This document shows positions 18,893 to 26,973 of a stretch of 64,000 nt of DNA, one piece after another (within the stretch, counting starts at the first letter, position 1; every line of letters starts with the position of its first letter). Made by a program: the position numbers and the translations under genes. The stretch is from Chrysogorgia sp. JL179-B06 (taxonomy: Eukaryota > Cnidaria > Anthozoa > Scleralcyonacea > Chrysogorgiidae): the NCBI GenBank assembly GCA_035772405.1, contig JAYKKM010000144.1:310001-374000 (forward strand), written 5' to 3'. The notes below the pieces were generated by a model, which made no database searches, was not told where the DNA came from, and saw nothing but the letters and a program-made list of their open reading frames with translations.

Positions 18893-19448
18893 ACTAGAAA
18901 TCGTGATTGGTCCCATGTTTGCAGGAAAAACAACAGAGACTCTCCGCAGGTTAGTCACGTTGAGTAAATCAGGGCTCAAAGTCCTCTACATGAACAACAC
19001 AGGTGACACTAGGCGAACTGACCACGCGTTCTCCACACATCGTCAGACCATTGTTGTTGGATCAGACAGTTTACCTGTGAAGTTAATCACCAACCTTCCA
19101 AGTTCTTCCGAGATAGCCGATTATGACGTCATCGGAATTGACGAAGGCCATTGGTACTCTGATCTACTCCCAGTTATTCGCGAATACATCAAAGCTGGCA
19201 TTCACGTCATTATTTGCGGTCTCATAACAACAGAGCACTTAAAAAGACTTGGTGAGCTCGACACGCTCTTCCCAATGGCAGACGACATCGCATTTCTAAA
19301 AGCGTATTGCGCCGTTTGTCGTGACACTTACGGAACAACTGTTGAAGCGCCATTCAATTGGAGATACAACCCAGGACCATCATTCGTTGGTGGTGCTGAG
19401 CAATATCATGCAGTGTGCAGACGTCATCATCCTTCCACACAAAATTAA
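18876..19448 (+). CDS. tk: Thymidine kinase, TK1-like (type II)
   Basis: A 190-aa enzyme that would phosphorylate thymidine to dTMP, feeding the salvage of DNA precursors. It has the P-loop GPMFAGKTT (residues 12-20), the Walker B-type IDE (D89, E90) and the zinc site of the family's lasso domain (C145, C148, C181, H184). The length is typical of the viral and TK1-like family. The preceding GGAGGTATAGTAATC and identity of the start with element B's copy support the chosen ATG. TK genes are common in large DNA viruses but not part of the basic Polinton set, so this is an accessory acquisition. Confidence 0.95.
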   Translation: MKKIGKLEIVIGPMFAGKTTETLRRLVTLSKSGLKVLYMNNTGDTRRTDHAFSTHRQTIVVGSDSLPVKLITNLPSSSEIADYDVIGIDEGHWYSDLLPVIREYIKAGIHVIICGLITTEHLKRLGELDTLFPMADDIAFLKAYCAVCRDTYGTTVEAPFNWRYNPGPSFVGGAEQYHAVCRRHHPSTQN

Positions 19449-19683
19449 GGGTGTTCTCGGATACCCCACTTTTTAAATTTAGACATTGGTCACATGAAGC
19501 GTCCAATGTCACAGAAACATTTTTTCACACAGTGGTCAGAAGGTTTGTGAAATAAATAGAGAAAGTTTCGCAGACATTTTTTACTGAGTTAAAAAACGTC
19601 TTTAAAAAATGCTAGAACAGTTACCACTTCAAGCGTCGTCTCAACAACGAGAACGAGTGCTAATTCGGCTCATTACTCGCTGT
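19449..19683. other. Intergenic space between converging genes
   Basis: Non-coding gap between the ends of the converging thymidine kinase and BRO-N genes. It is AT-rich, with several TTTTTTA runs, and is conserved with element B (2989-3223). It probably holds 3' processing signals; no distinct terminator is evident. Confidence 0.5.
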
Positions 19684-20451
19684 CTAAAAAGTCTCTTTAC
19701 AATAACGTCTCTCGTGGTTACTCAACGCTGATTTATTTTTAAATTTACGAAAACACTGAGAGCACTGAAACCCAACGTCAAAGAGATATTTTATTACCGT
19801 GGTAATAGCGTCGTCGTACGAGTCGCACAACAACGTTAGATACCCAGCGGATTTATATCTAAGCAACAGAGACTCCTGCTCTTTGGACGTCTTACCTGTA
19901 CCACCTGGATTCTTGAACTCAATCACGAGCCCGCTGTGCTGTCGGTTTGCATTGGCAATAATCAAGTCAGGTGTTCCACGTTGGTAACCTTTTTTCCACG
20001 AACTTATTCTTTTACTCGAAGTGTCTTGATTCTCACCACAAGCGGCTATCAAAATAGCCTCTGGATAATATTTCCTAAGAAAACCAACAACTTTCGTGTG
20101 AAGGTCGAACTCAGTGATCATTACGAATTGATTGTGTTTGAGACCGACGTCAGCCACAGTCTTTCTAACGCTTGGTAAGACTTCTGAGTACACCCACCTT
20201 CTAAAGTGTTTCGCACGCTCCATTTTACTCGAGAACGCTAACGAGTAGACCCCAAGTTCGTTGATAAACGAGGCTTGTTCCATCTTCATTCTACAGTCAG
20301 GTTCGACGTGGTCGTGAACCGCATCTTTTGGTCGAGCGTAACCTAGAGCGCTCGCGACTTCTTTTGCTTTGAACCATATTTCACCGTTGTGATTAACCGT
20401 CGTGATTTGATGACCATCGAAATCAAATAGTTGGAGTGCTGTGGAAGTCAT
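19684..20451 (-). CDS. BRO-N / VRR-NUC-like nuclease / zinc-finger fusion protein
   Basis: A 255-aa three-part protein. Residues about 5-100 form a BRO-N domain (IWFKAKEVASALGY; RRWVYSEVLPSVRK), a DNA-binding module of large DNA viruses and phages. Residues about 112-225 look like a VRR-NUC-type PD-(D/E)xK nuclease, with GTPD (D162), IEFK (E178, K180) and Q192. Residues 230-251 form a C2HC zinc finger (C230, C233, H246, C251). All of these residues are kept in element B, and the proteins differ at few positions. It could act in DNA repair, resolution of replication intermediates or host DNA degradation; none is demonstrated. GACTATATAGCG directly precedes the ATG. Confidence 0.85.
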   Translation of the reverse strand: MTSTALQLFDFDGHQITTVNHNGEIWFKAKEVASALGYARPKDAVHDHVEPDCRMKMEQASFINELGVYSLAFSSKMERAKHFRRWVYSEVLPSVRKTVADVGLKHNQFVMITEFDLHTKVVGFLRKYYPEAILIAACGENQDTSSKRISSWKKGYQRGTPDLIIANANRQHSGLVIEFKNPGGTGKTSKEQESLLLRYKSAGYLTLLCDSYDDAITTVIKYLFDVGFQCSQCFRKFKNKSALSNHERRYCKETF

Positions 20452-20476
20452 CGCTATATAGTCCTCCGCGAAAAAA

Positions 20477-20617
20477 CTACTCGATGTGGGCGTTAGGTTT
20501 TTTATAGATCTGGTTTGTTGTGTACCAATGCATCAGGTGTGTTTTACTAGTCTTCAGTTTTCTACGTCGTCTGAAAAAGTTTCTAATGTTACGAACCAGT
20601 TTTCTAAGCCAACCCAT
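20477..20617 (-). CDS. 46-aa strongly basic peptide
   Basis: A small frame beginning MGWLRKLVRNIRNFFRRRRK, followed by a polar tail. It is intact in both elements: 46 residues with identical length, the same start and stop, and a few substitutions in the tail only. Conservation of an open frame between diverged copies supports real coding. The arginine-rich amphipathic N-terminus suggests a nucleic-acid- or membrane-binding peptide, for example a DNA-condensing core peptide, but that is inference. It lies directly after the 68-aa gene. Confidence 0.6.
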   Translation of the reverse strand: MGWLRKLVRNIRNFFRRRRKLKTSKTHLMHWYTTNQIYKKPNAHIE

Positions 20618-20625
20618 CACATAAC

Positions 20626-20832
20626 TTAGGTCACGTCTCCCACCACTCCTACTTTGTCTGACTCTGGTAACATAATAGGTTCGCCGTAAGTCTTTTTAGA
20701 CCTCATACCAATCTCAGCGTGGAGCTCGAGAGTAACGTCACCGCGACCGAACGATCCACCAGCTTTGAACATGTGATCAGTCGTCTTATTTATCTTATAT
20801 ATTTCATGGGGTCTCGAAATACACGCTCCCAT
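20626..20832 (-). CDS. 68-aa protein with an N-myristoylation motif
   Basis: It begins MGACIS, which fits the N-myristoylation consensus (G2, S6) and has a cysteine at position 4 typical of dual acylation. The remainder is polar, with no membrane segment. The start codon follows the stop codon of the fibre-like gene with no gap. Element B has an identical-length copy differing at two residues. A membrane-anchored virion or assembly factor is a reasonable inference. Confidence 0.7.
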   Translation of the reverse strand: MGACISRPHEIYKINKTTDHMFKAGGSFGRGDVTLELHAEIGMRSKKTYGEPIMLPESDKVGVVGDVT

Positions 20833-21783
20833 TTACTTTACACCATATTCCTTCATCATTTCTCCACCCATGATTATGATGTCTCGGTTCGTCATGTAAC
20901 CACTCACAATTTTCACACCGTAGAACTCTATCAACGATGGGTATGCATAAGGTGCGAGTGGTATTCTTGGTCGATGTATTCCAAAAATTGTTCCATAGGG
21001 TGTGCCTATCTTTTTCATGTTCGCTATGAAGTCTGAATCGGTTGACTTAACGTTGTTGACCCTGACGTGCGAATTATCCATTTGCCAGTGTATTGATATC
21101 ATGTGCATTTTACTTATGTCAACACCACTCGGAATAGTGCATATGCTCTCCATTGCTGGGATGCTACCACCATACGCGAGTCCATTAGTCATACCAGTCT
21201 TGTACCCTATGAACTTATCCCACTGACCATCGTCGTTTGATATAATTGTCTCCCAATTTGATCCAGCGGTGCGAGTAGGTAACCTCACCACAACAAAAAT
21301 AGAGAGATCACACCATTGCATACTGGGACAATTAAAATGGAGACCTGACTCAAGTGGGATTGGTGTTAACACAGGGGATAGAAAACTTTGGCTCACACCG
21401 CTGATGCCAACAATAGGACCATAAGCCGGGTTGTTTTGCACTAATTTGCTTGTTTCACCAATGGCTTTCACTTTGTTTGAACCATTGGTGTGAAATTCCA
21501 CATTTTTCAAGGCGTGTGTGCTAACGTTGAAGTCAAGCACAAGATTGTAGGACTGACTCTTGAGGAAACCTGATAATAGTTGCTCTAGAGTTCTTTTATT
21601 GGTAGCGTCTGAGTCATCGACTGGGTCTGCTACGTTTTTTATCGCTGAGCCTTGCATGTCTATTATTCCAGACATCCTTCCACCGGTCGCGCTTAATTTG
21701 GGATCTTCGTCCAGATGCCTTTTCGTTCTCTTTAGTATTTTATCGTGAGGGTCGTCAGACTCATACCCATAGTTTAGACTCAT
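20833..21783 (-). CDS. Fibre-like protein with a lectin-like C-terminal domain
   Basis: A 316-aa protein in three parts. The first, MSLNYGYESDD, closely matches the start of the jelly-roll protein at 24000. The second (about 36-65, MSGIIDMQGSAIKNVADP then DSDATNK) is the repeated-type motif of viral and phage tail or attachment fibres. The third (about 120-316) has the look of a concanavalin A-like/LamG-like jelly-roll, rich in W, G and beta-type hydrophobic alternation. This fits a spike that binds a host surface glycan or protein. Element B's copy differs at about 16 residues, concentrated in the lectin-like part. The receptor role is inferred. Confidence 0.72.
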   Translation of the reverse strand: MSLNYGYESDDPHDKILKRTKRHLDEDPKLSATGGRMSGIIDMQGSAIKNVADPVDDSDATNKRTLEQLLSGFLKSQSYNLVLDFNVSTHALKNVEFHTNGSNKVKAIGETSKLVQNNPAYGPIVGISGVSQSFLSPVLTPIPLESGLHFNCPSMQWCDLSIFVVVRLPTRTAGSNWETIISNDDGQWDKFIGYKTGMTNGLAYGGSIPAMESICTIPSGVDISKMHMISIHWQMDNSHVRVNNVKSTDSDFIANMKKIGTPYGTIFGIHRPRIPLAPYAYPSLIEFYGVKIVSGYMTNRDIIIMGGEMMKEYGVK

Positions 21784-21785
21784 TA

Positions 21786-23267
21786 CTACTTCAAGGTGTA
21801 TTTGGTTAGTAGATAGCCAGAGACTGCTGAGAACCCTAAGATTATCGCCAACGTTGTCGTGTCTGACTTACTTGTGGGAAGTGCTTCTCTCATGGGAAGT
21901 GGTGCCGCACTTTCTTGGTAAACTTTTTTAGCCACAGTCGTTGGTACCACCACACTTTCTTGGTGAGCTTTTTTCTTCACAGTTGTTGGTACTACTAATG
22001 AGTGAGTCACCACATTTTCTTGGTGGACTTTTTTAGCCGTAATTGTTGGTGTTGTTGCGTTCAAGTGAGTGTTCACTCCAAATCTCATGGACTCTGTGGC
22101 AATCTTTAATAAGTTGTTGTACCCAGCGATTTTATTCTTGAGAATCACTAGGTTACTTGGCATCAACCATGTACTTGGTGACACTGCAAGATTTTGGACA
22201 ACGTTGGTGTCTCTAATCGATTTATTCATGTTGAGAATCCATGTTGATACGTCATAGTTGATAACACTGTCAGAAAACAACTTGCGGAATTCTTGTTGAG
22301 TCTCTAGACTTCCTGCAGAACCACCAACGACTGATACACGTGTTCTCGCTTGTGCACCAAGTGTGGAGTACACAAAGGACTCTATGCTCTGATTTAGATA
22401 TTGCAACCCAATGTTGGTAAAACCATCTGAGAGTCGCGCGACGTATCGTTTGTAATCGTTCTGAACGTCGTTGAGTGTGAAGACTCTGGATTCACCTGTT
22501 GTGCCATCGCTCAGGACTTTATTCTGGTAGTAGTGCCTTCTGGGAATCTTGGAAATCTTACCATACAATTCGGAAGCGCTGAATTCTCTACTTATTGATT
22601 TCATGGTCTCACCACCCTCCATTCTTCTGAGAAGTCTCCTAATGGTGAAGTATAAATGAAATCTCATCACACTTGTGACCACAGGGTGAACTTCTTGTGA
22701 CACTGACAAATGTTGCAACGAAACACCACAACAGAAACTAGCACAATACGTCGCAAACACAACGCGATAGTAAGATTCGTTGTCGTCCCACTCTGATTTT
22801 GTCTTTGACGTGGTGACTCGCAAGACTGGTAGCTTTGACATGAAGTAGTTATTTTGGTTAACAAAAACTTTGAAGTTATTCACTGGATAATTTAACACAT
22901 TTTCTGTTGGATAGCCATCCCAAAGCCCCCAGTGGTTTTTATGACCTTTTGGCAGTGGTTGGATAGTCCCACCACCTTGCCATATTATTGGGAACTTACT
23001 ATTGTGCAGCCACTTCCACATGCTTTTATCATTTTTGAAGGTTGTGCTGGTTATGTCCGTGCTGAGGATGTCGTTGTTTCTGAAATATATGTCGACACTC
23101 ATGATCTTACCATCTTGCAAAATATTTGGATAGAACTCAAACTTGCTTAAAGTGGCGTGGGGGTACTTTTTGATGAGGTCTGCCTTTGCGTCGTGTGCAG
23201 CCTTCGATGTGTTAGCCATCGCGAGTTTGTAGCACTTTCCATAGTAATCATGGAGGGCTTTCTGCAT
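21786..23267 (-). CDS. Unassigned 493-aa protein with a C-terminal membrane anchor
   Basis: The start is placed at MQKALHDYY, directly after TATTATAT. An in-frame ATG 10 codons further upstream is also possible. The protein has an N-terminal domain (about 1-200), a conserved basic central segment (YFTIRRLLRRMEGG), a polar region with three imperfect copies of a KKVHQENVV-like unit (about 415-460), and a C-terminal hydrophobic helix (TTLAIILGFSAVSGYLLTKY). I do not recognise the family. The N-terminal part has HW and CxxFCC clusters reminiscent of a cysteine protease, but no convincing catalytic set. It is head-to-head with the gene at 23312 and abuts the fibre gene. Confidence 0.78.
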   Translation of the reverse strand: MQKALHDYYGKCYKLAMANTSKAAHDAKADLIKKYPHATLSKFEFYPNILQDGKIMSVDIYFRNNDILSTDITSTTFKNDKSMWKWLHNSKFPIIWQGGGTIQPLPKGHKNHWGLWDGYPTENVLNYPVNNFKVFVNQNNYFMSKLPVLRVTTSKTKSEWDDNESYYRVVFATYCASFCCGVSLQHLSVSQEVHPVVTSVMRFHLYFTIRRLLRRMEGGETMKSISREFSASELYGKISKIPRRHYYQNKVLSDGTTGESRVFTLNDVQNDYKRYVARLSDGFTNIGLQYLNQSIESFVYSTLGAQARTRVSVVGGSAGSLETQQEFRKLFSDSVINYDVSTWILNMNKSIRDTNVVQNLAVSPSTWLMPSNLVILKNKIAGYNNLLKIATESMRFGVNTHLNATTPTITAKKVHQENVVTHSLVVPTTVKKKAHQESVVVPTTVAKKVYQESAAPLPMREALPTSKSDTTTLAIILGFSAVSGYLLTKYTLK

Positions 23268-23311
23268 ATATAATATACCATATGTTACACATAACACATG
23301 CTACATTATAT
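23268..23311. promoter_or_regulatory. Compact bidirectional promoter
   Basis: This 44-bp gap between two divergent starts is nearly symmetrical. Both ends read TTATATATG, with the ATG as start codon, around a centre containing ATGTTACACATAACACAT. TATA-like sequence therefore abuts both start codons. Confidence 0.55.
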
Positions 23312-23974
23312 ATGGTCAGGGTTGTAGTATTGATTAGAGGCCCAACGGAAACTGTGGATCTACCAGAGGCACTTTTGACGTTTGGCTCAGATCCTCACTT
23401 ACTAGTAAAAAAAGCGACCATCTTTTGGGACTACGTTAACGTGGAGACCGGTGTGAATGATGAAATAAGTTACAACAGCAACAAGCACGTTTTCGGGTCT
23501 GGGTACCACACTTTTAAAATGATTGCCGACGAATTGAAAGGATTAGGGGCTATCGAGCTAGTAGCCAACAAACACAATTCAAAGTGTGAGATAAAAACTG
23601 ACCAACAATTAGAGCTGTTTAAATTTGGAGAACTCTTAGGGTTCAACGATAACACGACGGTGAGTAGTAGTGGTTTGGTCAGCCCTAATGTTGTGAACGT
23701 TAACAAAGGGCTGAGGTACGTACAAGTGGGTTGTAGCATTGTGAACAGACCTGAGAATATTGTTAATGGTAGCAAAAGCGAGGTTATCGTCGAGTTGCCA
23801 TTGACCACCACCCAACCACTGAAGAGCTCCGTTCAACACTTCTTCAACATTGAGTCGAAGGTGTCGATAAACAAAGGCGCTTTTACGCAGTTAGTTTTTA
23901 GCGTGACTGACCAAGATGGTGGTGGTGTCAACGTTGGTGACATATTGTTGGATTTGTATGCAACGCTAGAGTAG
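23312..23974 (+). CDS. Probable minor capsid or penton-like jelly-roll protein 1
   Basis: A 220-aa protein, related to the gene that follows it. Shared features are the N-terminal strand pattern (HLLVKKATIFWDY), GLRYVQVGC, a GSKSEVI segment and a C-terminus running KVSINKGAFTQLVF to VGDILLDLYATLE. The latter matches the closing strands of single jelly-roll minor capsid proteins of Polintons and related viruses. A penton or minor capsid role is inferred from this pattern and from the capsid block it opens; homology was not computed. The ATG chosen directly follows TTATAT; an ATG 10 codons upstream is in frame. Confidence 0.65.
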   Translation: MVRVVVLIRGPTETVDLPEALLTFGSDPHLLVKKATIFWDYVNVETGVNDEISYNSNKHVFGSGYHTFKMIADELKGLGAIELVANKHNSKCEIKTDQQLELFKFGELLGFNDNTTVSSSGLVSPNVVNVNKGLRYVQVGCSIVNRPENIVNGSKSEVIVELPLTTTQPLKSSVQHFFNIESKVSINKGAFTQLVFSVTDQDGGGVNVGDILLDLYATLE

Positions 23975-23999
23975 CTAACATTAAACGCGTGCTAAAGTA

Positions 24000-24791
24000 A
24001 TGAGTCTAAACTATGGGTTCGACTCTGGTGGTTACACTGAAAAGCGACGTACACACAACAACCATCAAAAGTTGACGGTGCTCATTGAAGGTGTGGAGAA
24101 AGTCATAACTTTTGACCATAGTGTGGTAGTCACACACGATAGCCCACATATTATAGTTAAGACAGCCACTGTGTTTTGGAACTACAACAATGTGACGAGT
24201 AACGCCAATATTCGATTCTTTTCTGTTAGATTAGGAACGCCAACGTCGAGGTTCTCAACACCTCGATTGGGTGGGGGTCACTACAACTTCGACGCGTTGG
24301 TTAGAGCTCTACGACACGCGCTCAGGGAGGTTAGCGTAGACTTCGTGGTGGAGAAACTGATAGCCACAGGTAAAAGTAGGGCTAGAGCTCTGCCTATTAG
24401 GGGCAAACCCTACAGCGCGATAGAGCTTAGGCTGGGTGACATTGGGCTTTTGCTCGGCTTCGCGAAGGATGTAGGAATCGTGTTAGATGGTAAGTGGCAC
24501 GACAGTCCAAACAAGATTGACGTGAGTGGAGGTCTAAAGTATGTAGAGGTCTCGTGCGATGCTGTTGAGACGGAGAGCAACGTGGGCACCGATGGGAGTC
24601 GTAGTGATGTGATCACAACGTTGCCAATACCCACCGAGCAGTCTCTTGATGGAGGGATACAACGTTATGCATATGTTGAGTCCAAGGTGAGAATTAAAAA
24701 AGGTGTTTACTCAAGTATGACGTTTCGTGTCAAACCAAACAATGGCGACGCTGACGTTGGTGCGGTGTTATTGGAACTGTATATTGTGTGA
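24000..24791 (+). CDS. Probable penton-like jelly-roll protein 2
   Basis: A 263-aa paralogue of the preceding gene, with GLKYVEVSC, GSRSDVITTLP and a closing KVRIKKGVYSSMTF to VGAVLLELYIV segment. It begins MSLNYGFDSGG, almost the same as the fibre-like protein (MSLNYGYESDD), and the DNA around both starts is also shared. An inserted basic loop (about 119-136, RARALPIRGK) distinguishes it from its neighbour. A vertex or penton role is an inference. Five bases separate it from the integrase start. Confidence 0.65.
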   Translation: MSLNYGFDSGGYTEKRRTHNNHQKLTVLIEGVEKVITFDHSVVVTHDSPHIIVKTATVFWNYNNVTSNANIRFFSVRLGTPTSRFSTPRLGGGHYNFDALVRALRHALREVSVDFVVEKLIATGKSRARALPIRGKPYSAIELRLGDIGLLLGFAKDVGIVLDGKWHDSPNKIDVSGGLKYVEVSCDAVETESNVGTDGSRSDVITTLPIPTEQSLDGGIQRYAYVESKVRIKKGVYSSMTFRVKPNNGDADVGAVLLELYIV

Positions 24792-24796
24792 ATTAT

Positions 24797-25900
24797 ATGG
24801 AGCTTGGCGTGGAAACAGAGCAGGGGTTGAGAGACATTTACTACAATCCCAAGACAGGGTACACTGGTGTAGAGAGACTGTATCGAAGTGCATTGGGAGA
24901 CGGATTGAAAGTAACTAGAAAAACAGTGAAAGAATGGTTGACAGCGCAGGACACTTACACTAGGTACAAACCCATTGTGAGAAGACATAAATTCCGTGCC
25001 ACCTTCGTCGGATTTCTTGGTGAAGAGCTCCAAATGGACTTAGTGGACATGAGTAAGTACTCAAAACAGAATGGAGGTTATTATTGGATACTAACAGGCA
25101 TTGAAATATTGAGTAGATACGCTTTTGGCATTGCAGTTTATAGAAAAGACACTAAGAACATGACTAAGGCTGTTGGAAAATTGTTGGATGACTTTAAAGA
25201 TCGGTTTGGGGTCGCACCTAAGTTAGCGCAATTTGACGATGGACTTGAGTTCTACAACGTTGGTGTGAAAAGTTTGTTGGAAAAACACGGTGTTGAATAT
25301 TTCAGCACTAAGAGTGATAAAAAGGCTGCTGTTGTTGAGCGTTTTAATAGAAGTCTGAAGAGTATTATGTGGAAGTACTTTTATACTCGTGGAACGTACA
25401 AATGGATTGACGTTCTTGACCAGTTTGTGAGCAACTACAATGGCAATGTGAATCGAAGCATTATGATGAAACCGAAGGATGTCAATAAGTCAAATGAGGG
25501 TGAAGTGTGGACCACTTTGTTTGGTCATCAATTTGCGGACAATCCATTACCGAAGTTTAGAGTTGGTGAATCGGTGAGAATTAGTAAATACAAGAGCGTG
25601 TTCACAAAAGGTTACGAAGCCAACTTCACCGAAGAGCTGTTTAAAGTGGTAAAGGTTATTCGTGGTGATCCAAATGTGTATGAAATTGAGGACCACACCG
25701 GTGAACAGATTATTGGTAAATTTTATGAGCAGGAATTATCGCTGGTTAATAAGAAACCTGGTGACGATGTGTACAGAGTTGAAAAGGTGTTGAAAAGAAA
25801 GAAAGTCAGAGGGAAGAAGATGGCGCTGGTCAAATGGTTGGGTTATGAGAGCAAACATAATTCGTGGATACCAGAAAGCGATATTCAAAATGTGAGCTAA
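24797..25900 (+). CDS. int: Retroviral-type integrase with chromodomain
   Basis: A 367-aa integrase that would insert the element and create the 6-bp target duplication. The catalytic core has D81 (LQMDLVDM), D147 (FDDGLEF) and E181 (VVERFNR), the DDE triad of the rve fold. A C-terminal SH3-like segment (about 240-310) is followed by a chromodomain (about 318-365, YRVEKVLKRKK, MALVKWLGY, NSWIPESDI), which could steer insertion to marked chromatin. The start is set at the ATG after AATTAT. A copy of its last codons recurs at 26942-26962, a duplication scar. Confidence 0.95.
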   Translation: MELGVETEQGLRDIYYNPKTGYTGVERLYRSALGDGLKVTRKTVKEWLTAQDTYTRYKPIVRRHKFRATFVGFLGEELQMDLVDMSKYSKQNGGYYWILTGIEILSRYAFGIAVYRKDTKNMTKAVGKLLDDFKDRFGVAPKLAQFDDGLEFYNVGVKSLLEKHGVEYFSTKSDKKAAVVERFNRSLKSIMWKYFYTRGTYKWIDVLDQFVSNYNGNVNRSIMMKPKDVNKSNEGEVWTTLFGHQFADNPLPKFRVGESVRISKYKSVFTKGYEANFTEELFKVVKVIRGDPNVYEIEDHTGEQIIGKFYEQELSLVNKKPGDDVYRVEKVLKRKKVRGKKMALVKWLGYESKHNSWIPESDIQNVS

Positions 25901-25906
25901 TGTAAC

Positions 25907-26914
25907 ATGGCTAAGAGTGGCTTCGACGACCTCGAGACGGAGGGCTTTGATGAATACAAAGATATGAGTAATGATGAACTAGATCGCAGTCTCGAAAGAG
26001 CCACTCAAGATCTTGAGCTAGCTCGGGGCGATCTAGGCGTCACAGCCGATGAGGAAACTAGACTAACTAGAGTGGAGAGTGGACTGAAGCGCGAACACGA
26101 CATAAGACTTCGTCAACACATGGGGGAGACTACTAGCGATCTCGTAACGCGGAGTGGTGGAGGAGTGTATCAACATGTGGAGAGGGTTTTTAGTGATCTC
26201 GCAACGCAGACTATTGACAACGTGAGAGATCGTGAAGACGTCGCGAGGAGTGTGCCATTGTTAGACACCACACACGCAGAGTACGTCAACATACCTGGAC
26301 TAACACCAATCGAGAACCACGAGTTGAGCGCGCTACTCAACCCAAGCAAGAACGTGCTGCGTGAGTCTAGAATAGGCGACACTGGTACATTGCAAATACG
26401 AGCGGACCGTTTTCAAAACTTGATAAGTGAAGTGAACAAAAGAATAGCGGAGCTTGCAGTAAAAGACCTCACGGCTGTGGAGGATAAAGAGTTCATCAAT
26501 CTAGCTGAAAGAGTGATTGGACTTAAAAAAGCTAAAGACATGCTTATTGAACAGCGAGAAATAGAAGAGGTTAGAGAGCAGCAGGAAGTCGACATTAACA
26601 GATTGCAGAAGTTCAAGAAATGGGCTAGAGAAAATATGGTTGGGATGAGTGCTTTAGCGATCTCAGTAGCTGCGATTATGACAACCATTATTGTCGCTGG
26701 GAGGACTAACGTTATGAAAGGCGCTATGACTACGAGGTCATTCGCACAGGCTGTTAAAAATGCGATAACGAAGATGGGTCCATGGGCTGTTGGGTTGGCT
26801 AACTTAGTTTACGACGCGCTGGTGACAGGTGCAAAGGGTCTCGCTTGGCTAGCTCAAAATCTGTGGGTGTTTGCGGTGACATTCGCGTGGCTTGCGTATA
26901 ATTATTTAAACTAG
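25907..26914 (+). CDS. Coiled-coil protein with a C-terminal membrane domain, copy 1
   Basis: A 335-aa protein. It has an acidic N-terminus (GFDDLETEGFDEYKDMSNDEL), a long charged, helix-rich centre and a hydrophobic C-terminal third with two or three membrane segments (about 240-262 and 290-333). The final 170 residues match the gene at 26974 (TRSFAQAVKNAITKMGPWAV). Similar proteins occur in the capsid block of other Polintons; a minor capsid or internal membrane role is inferred. It begins six bases after the integrase stop. Confidence 0.75.
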   Translation: MAKSGFDDLETEGFDEYKDMSNDELDRSLERATQDLELARGDLGVTADEETRLTRVESGLKREHDIRLRQHMGETTSDLVTRSGGGVYQHVERVFSDLATQTIDNVRDREDVARSVPLLDTTHAEYVNIPGLTPIENHELSALLNPSKNVLRESRIGDTGTLQIRADRFQNLISEVNKRIAELAVKDLTAVEDKEFINLAERVIGLKKAKDMLIEQREIEEVREQQEVDINRLQKFKKWARENMVGMSALAISVAAIMTTIIVAGRTNVMKGAMTTRSFAQAVKNAITKMGPWAVGLANLVYDALVTGAKGLAWLAQNLWVFAVTFAWLAYNYLN

Positions 26915-26973
26915 AAAGAAAATATGATTCGTAGGAGTCAGAGAGCGATATTCAAAATGTGAGCTAATGTAAT

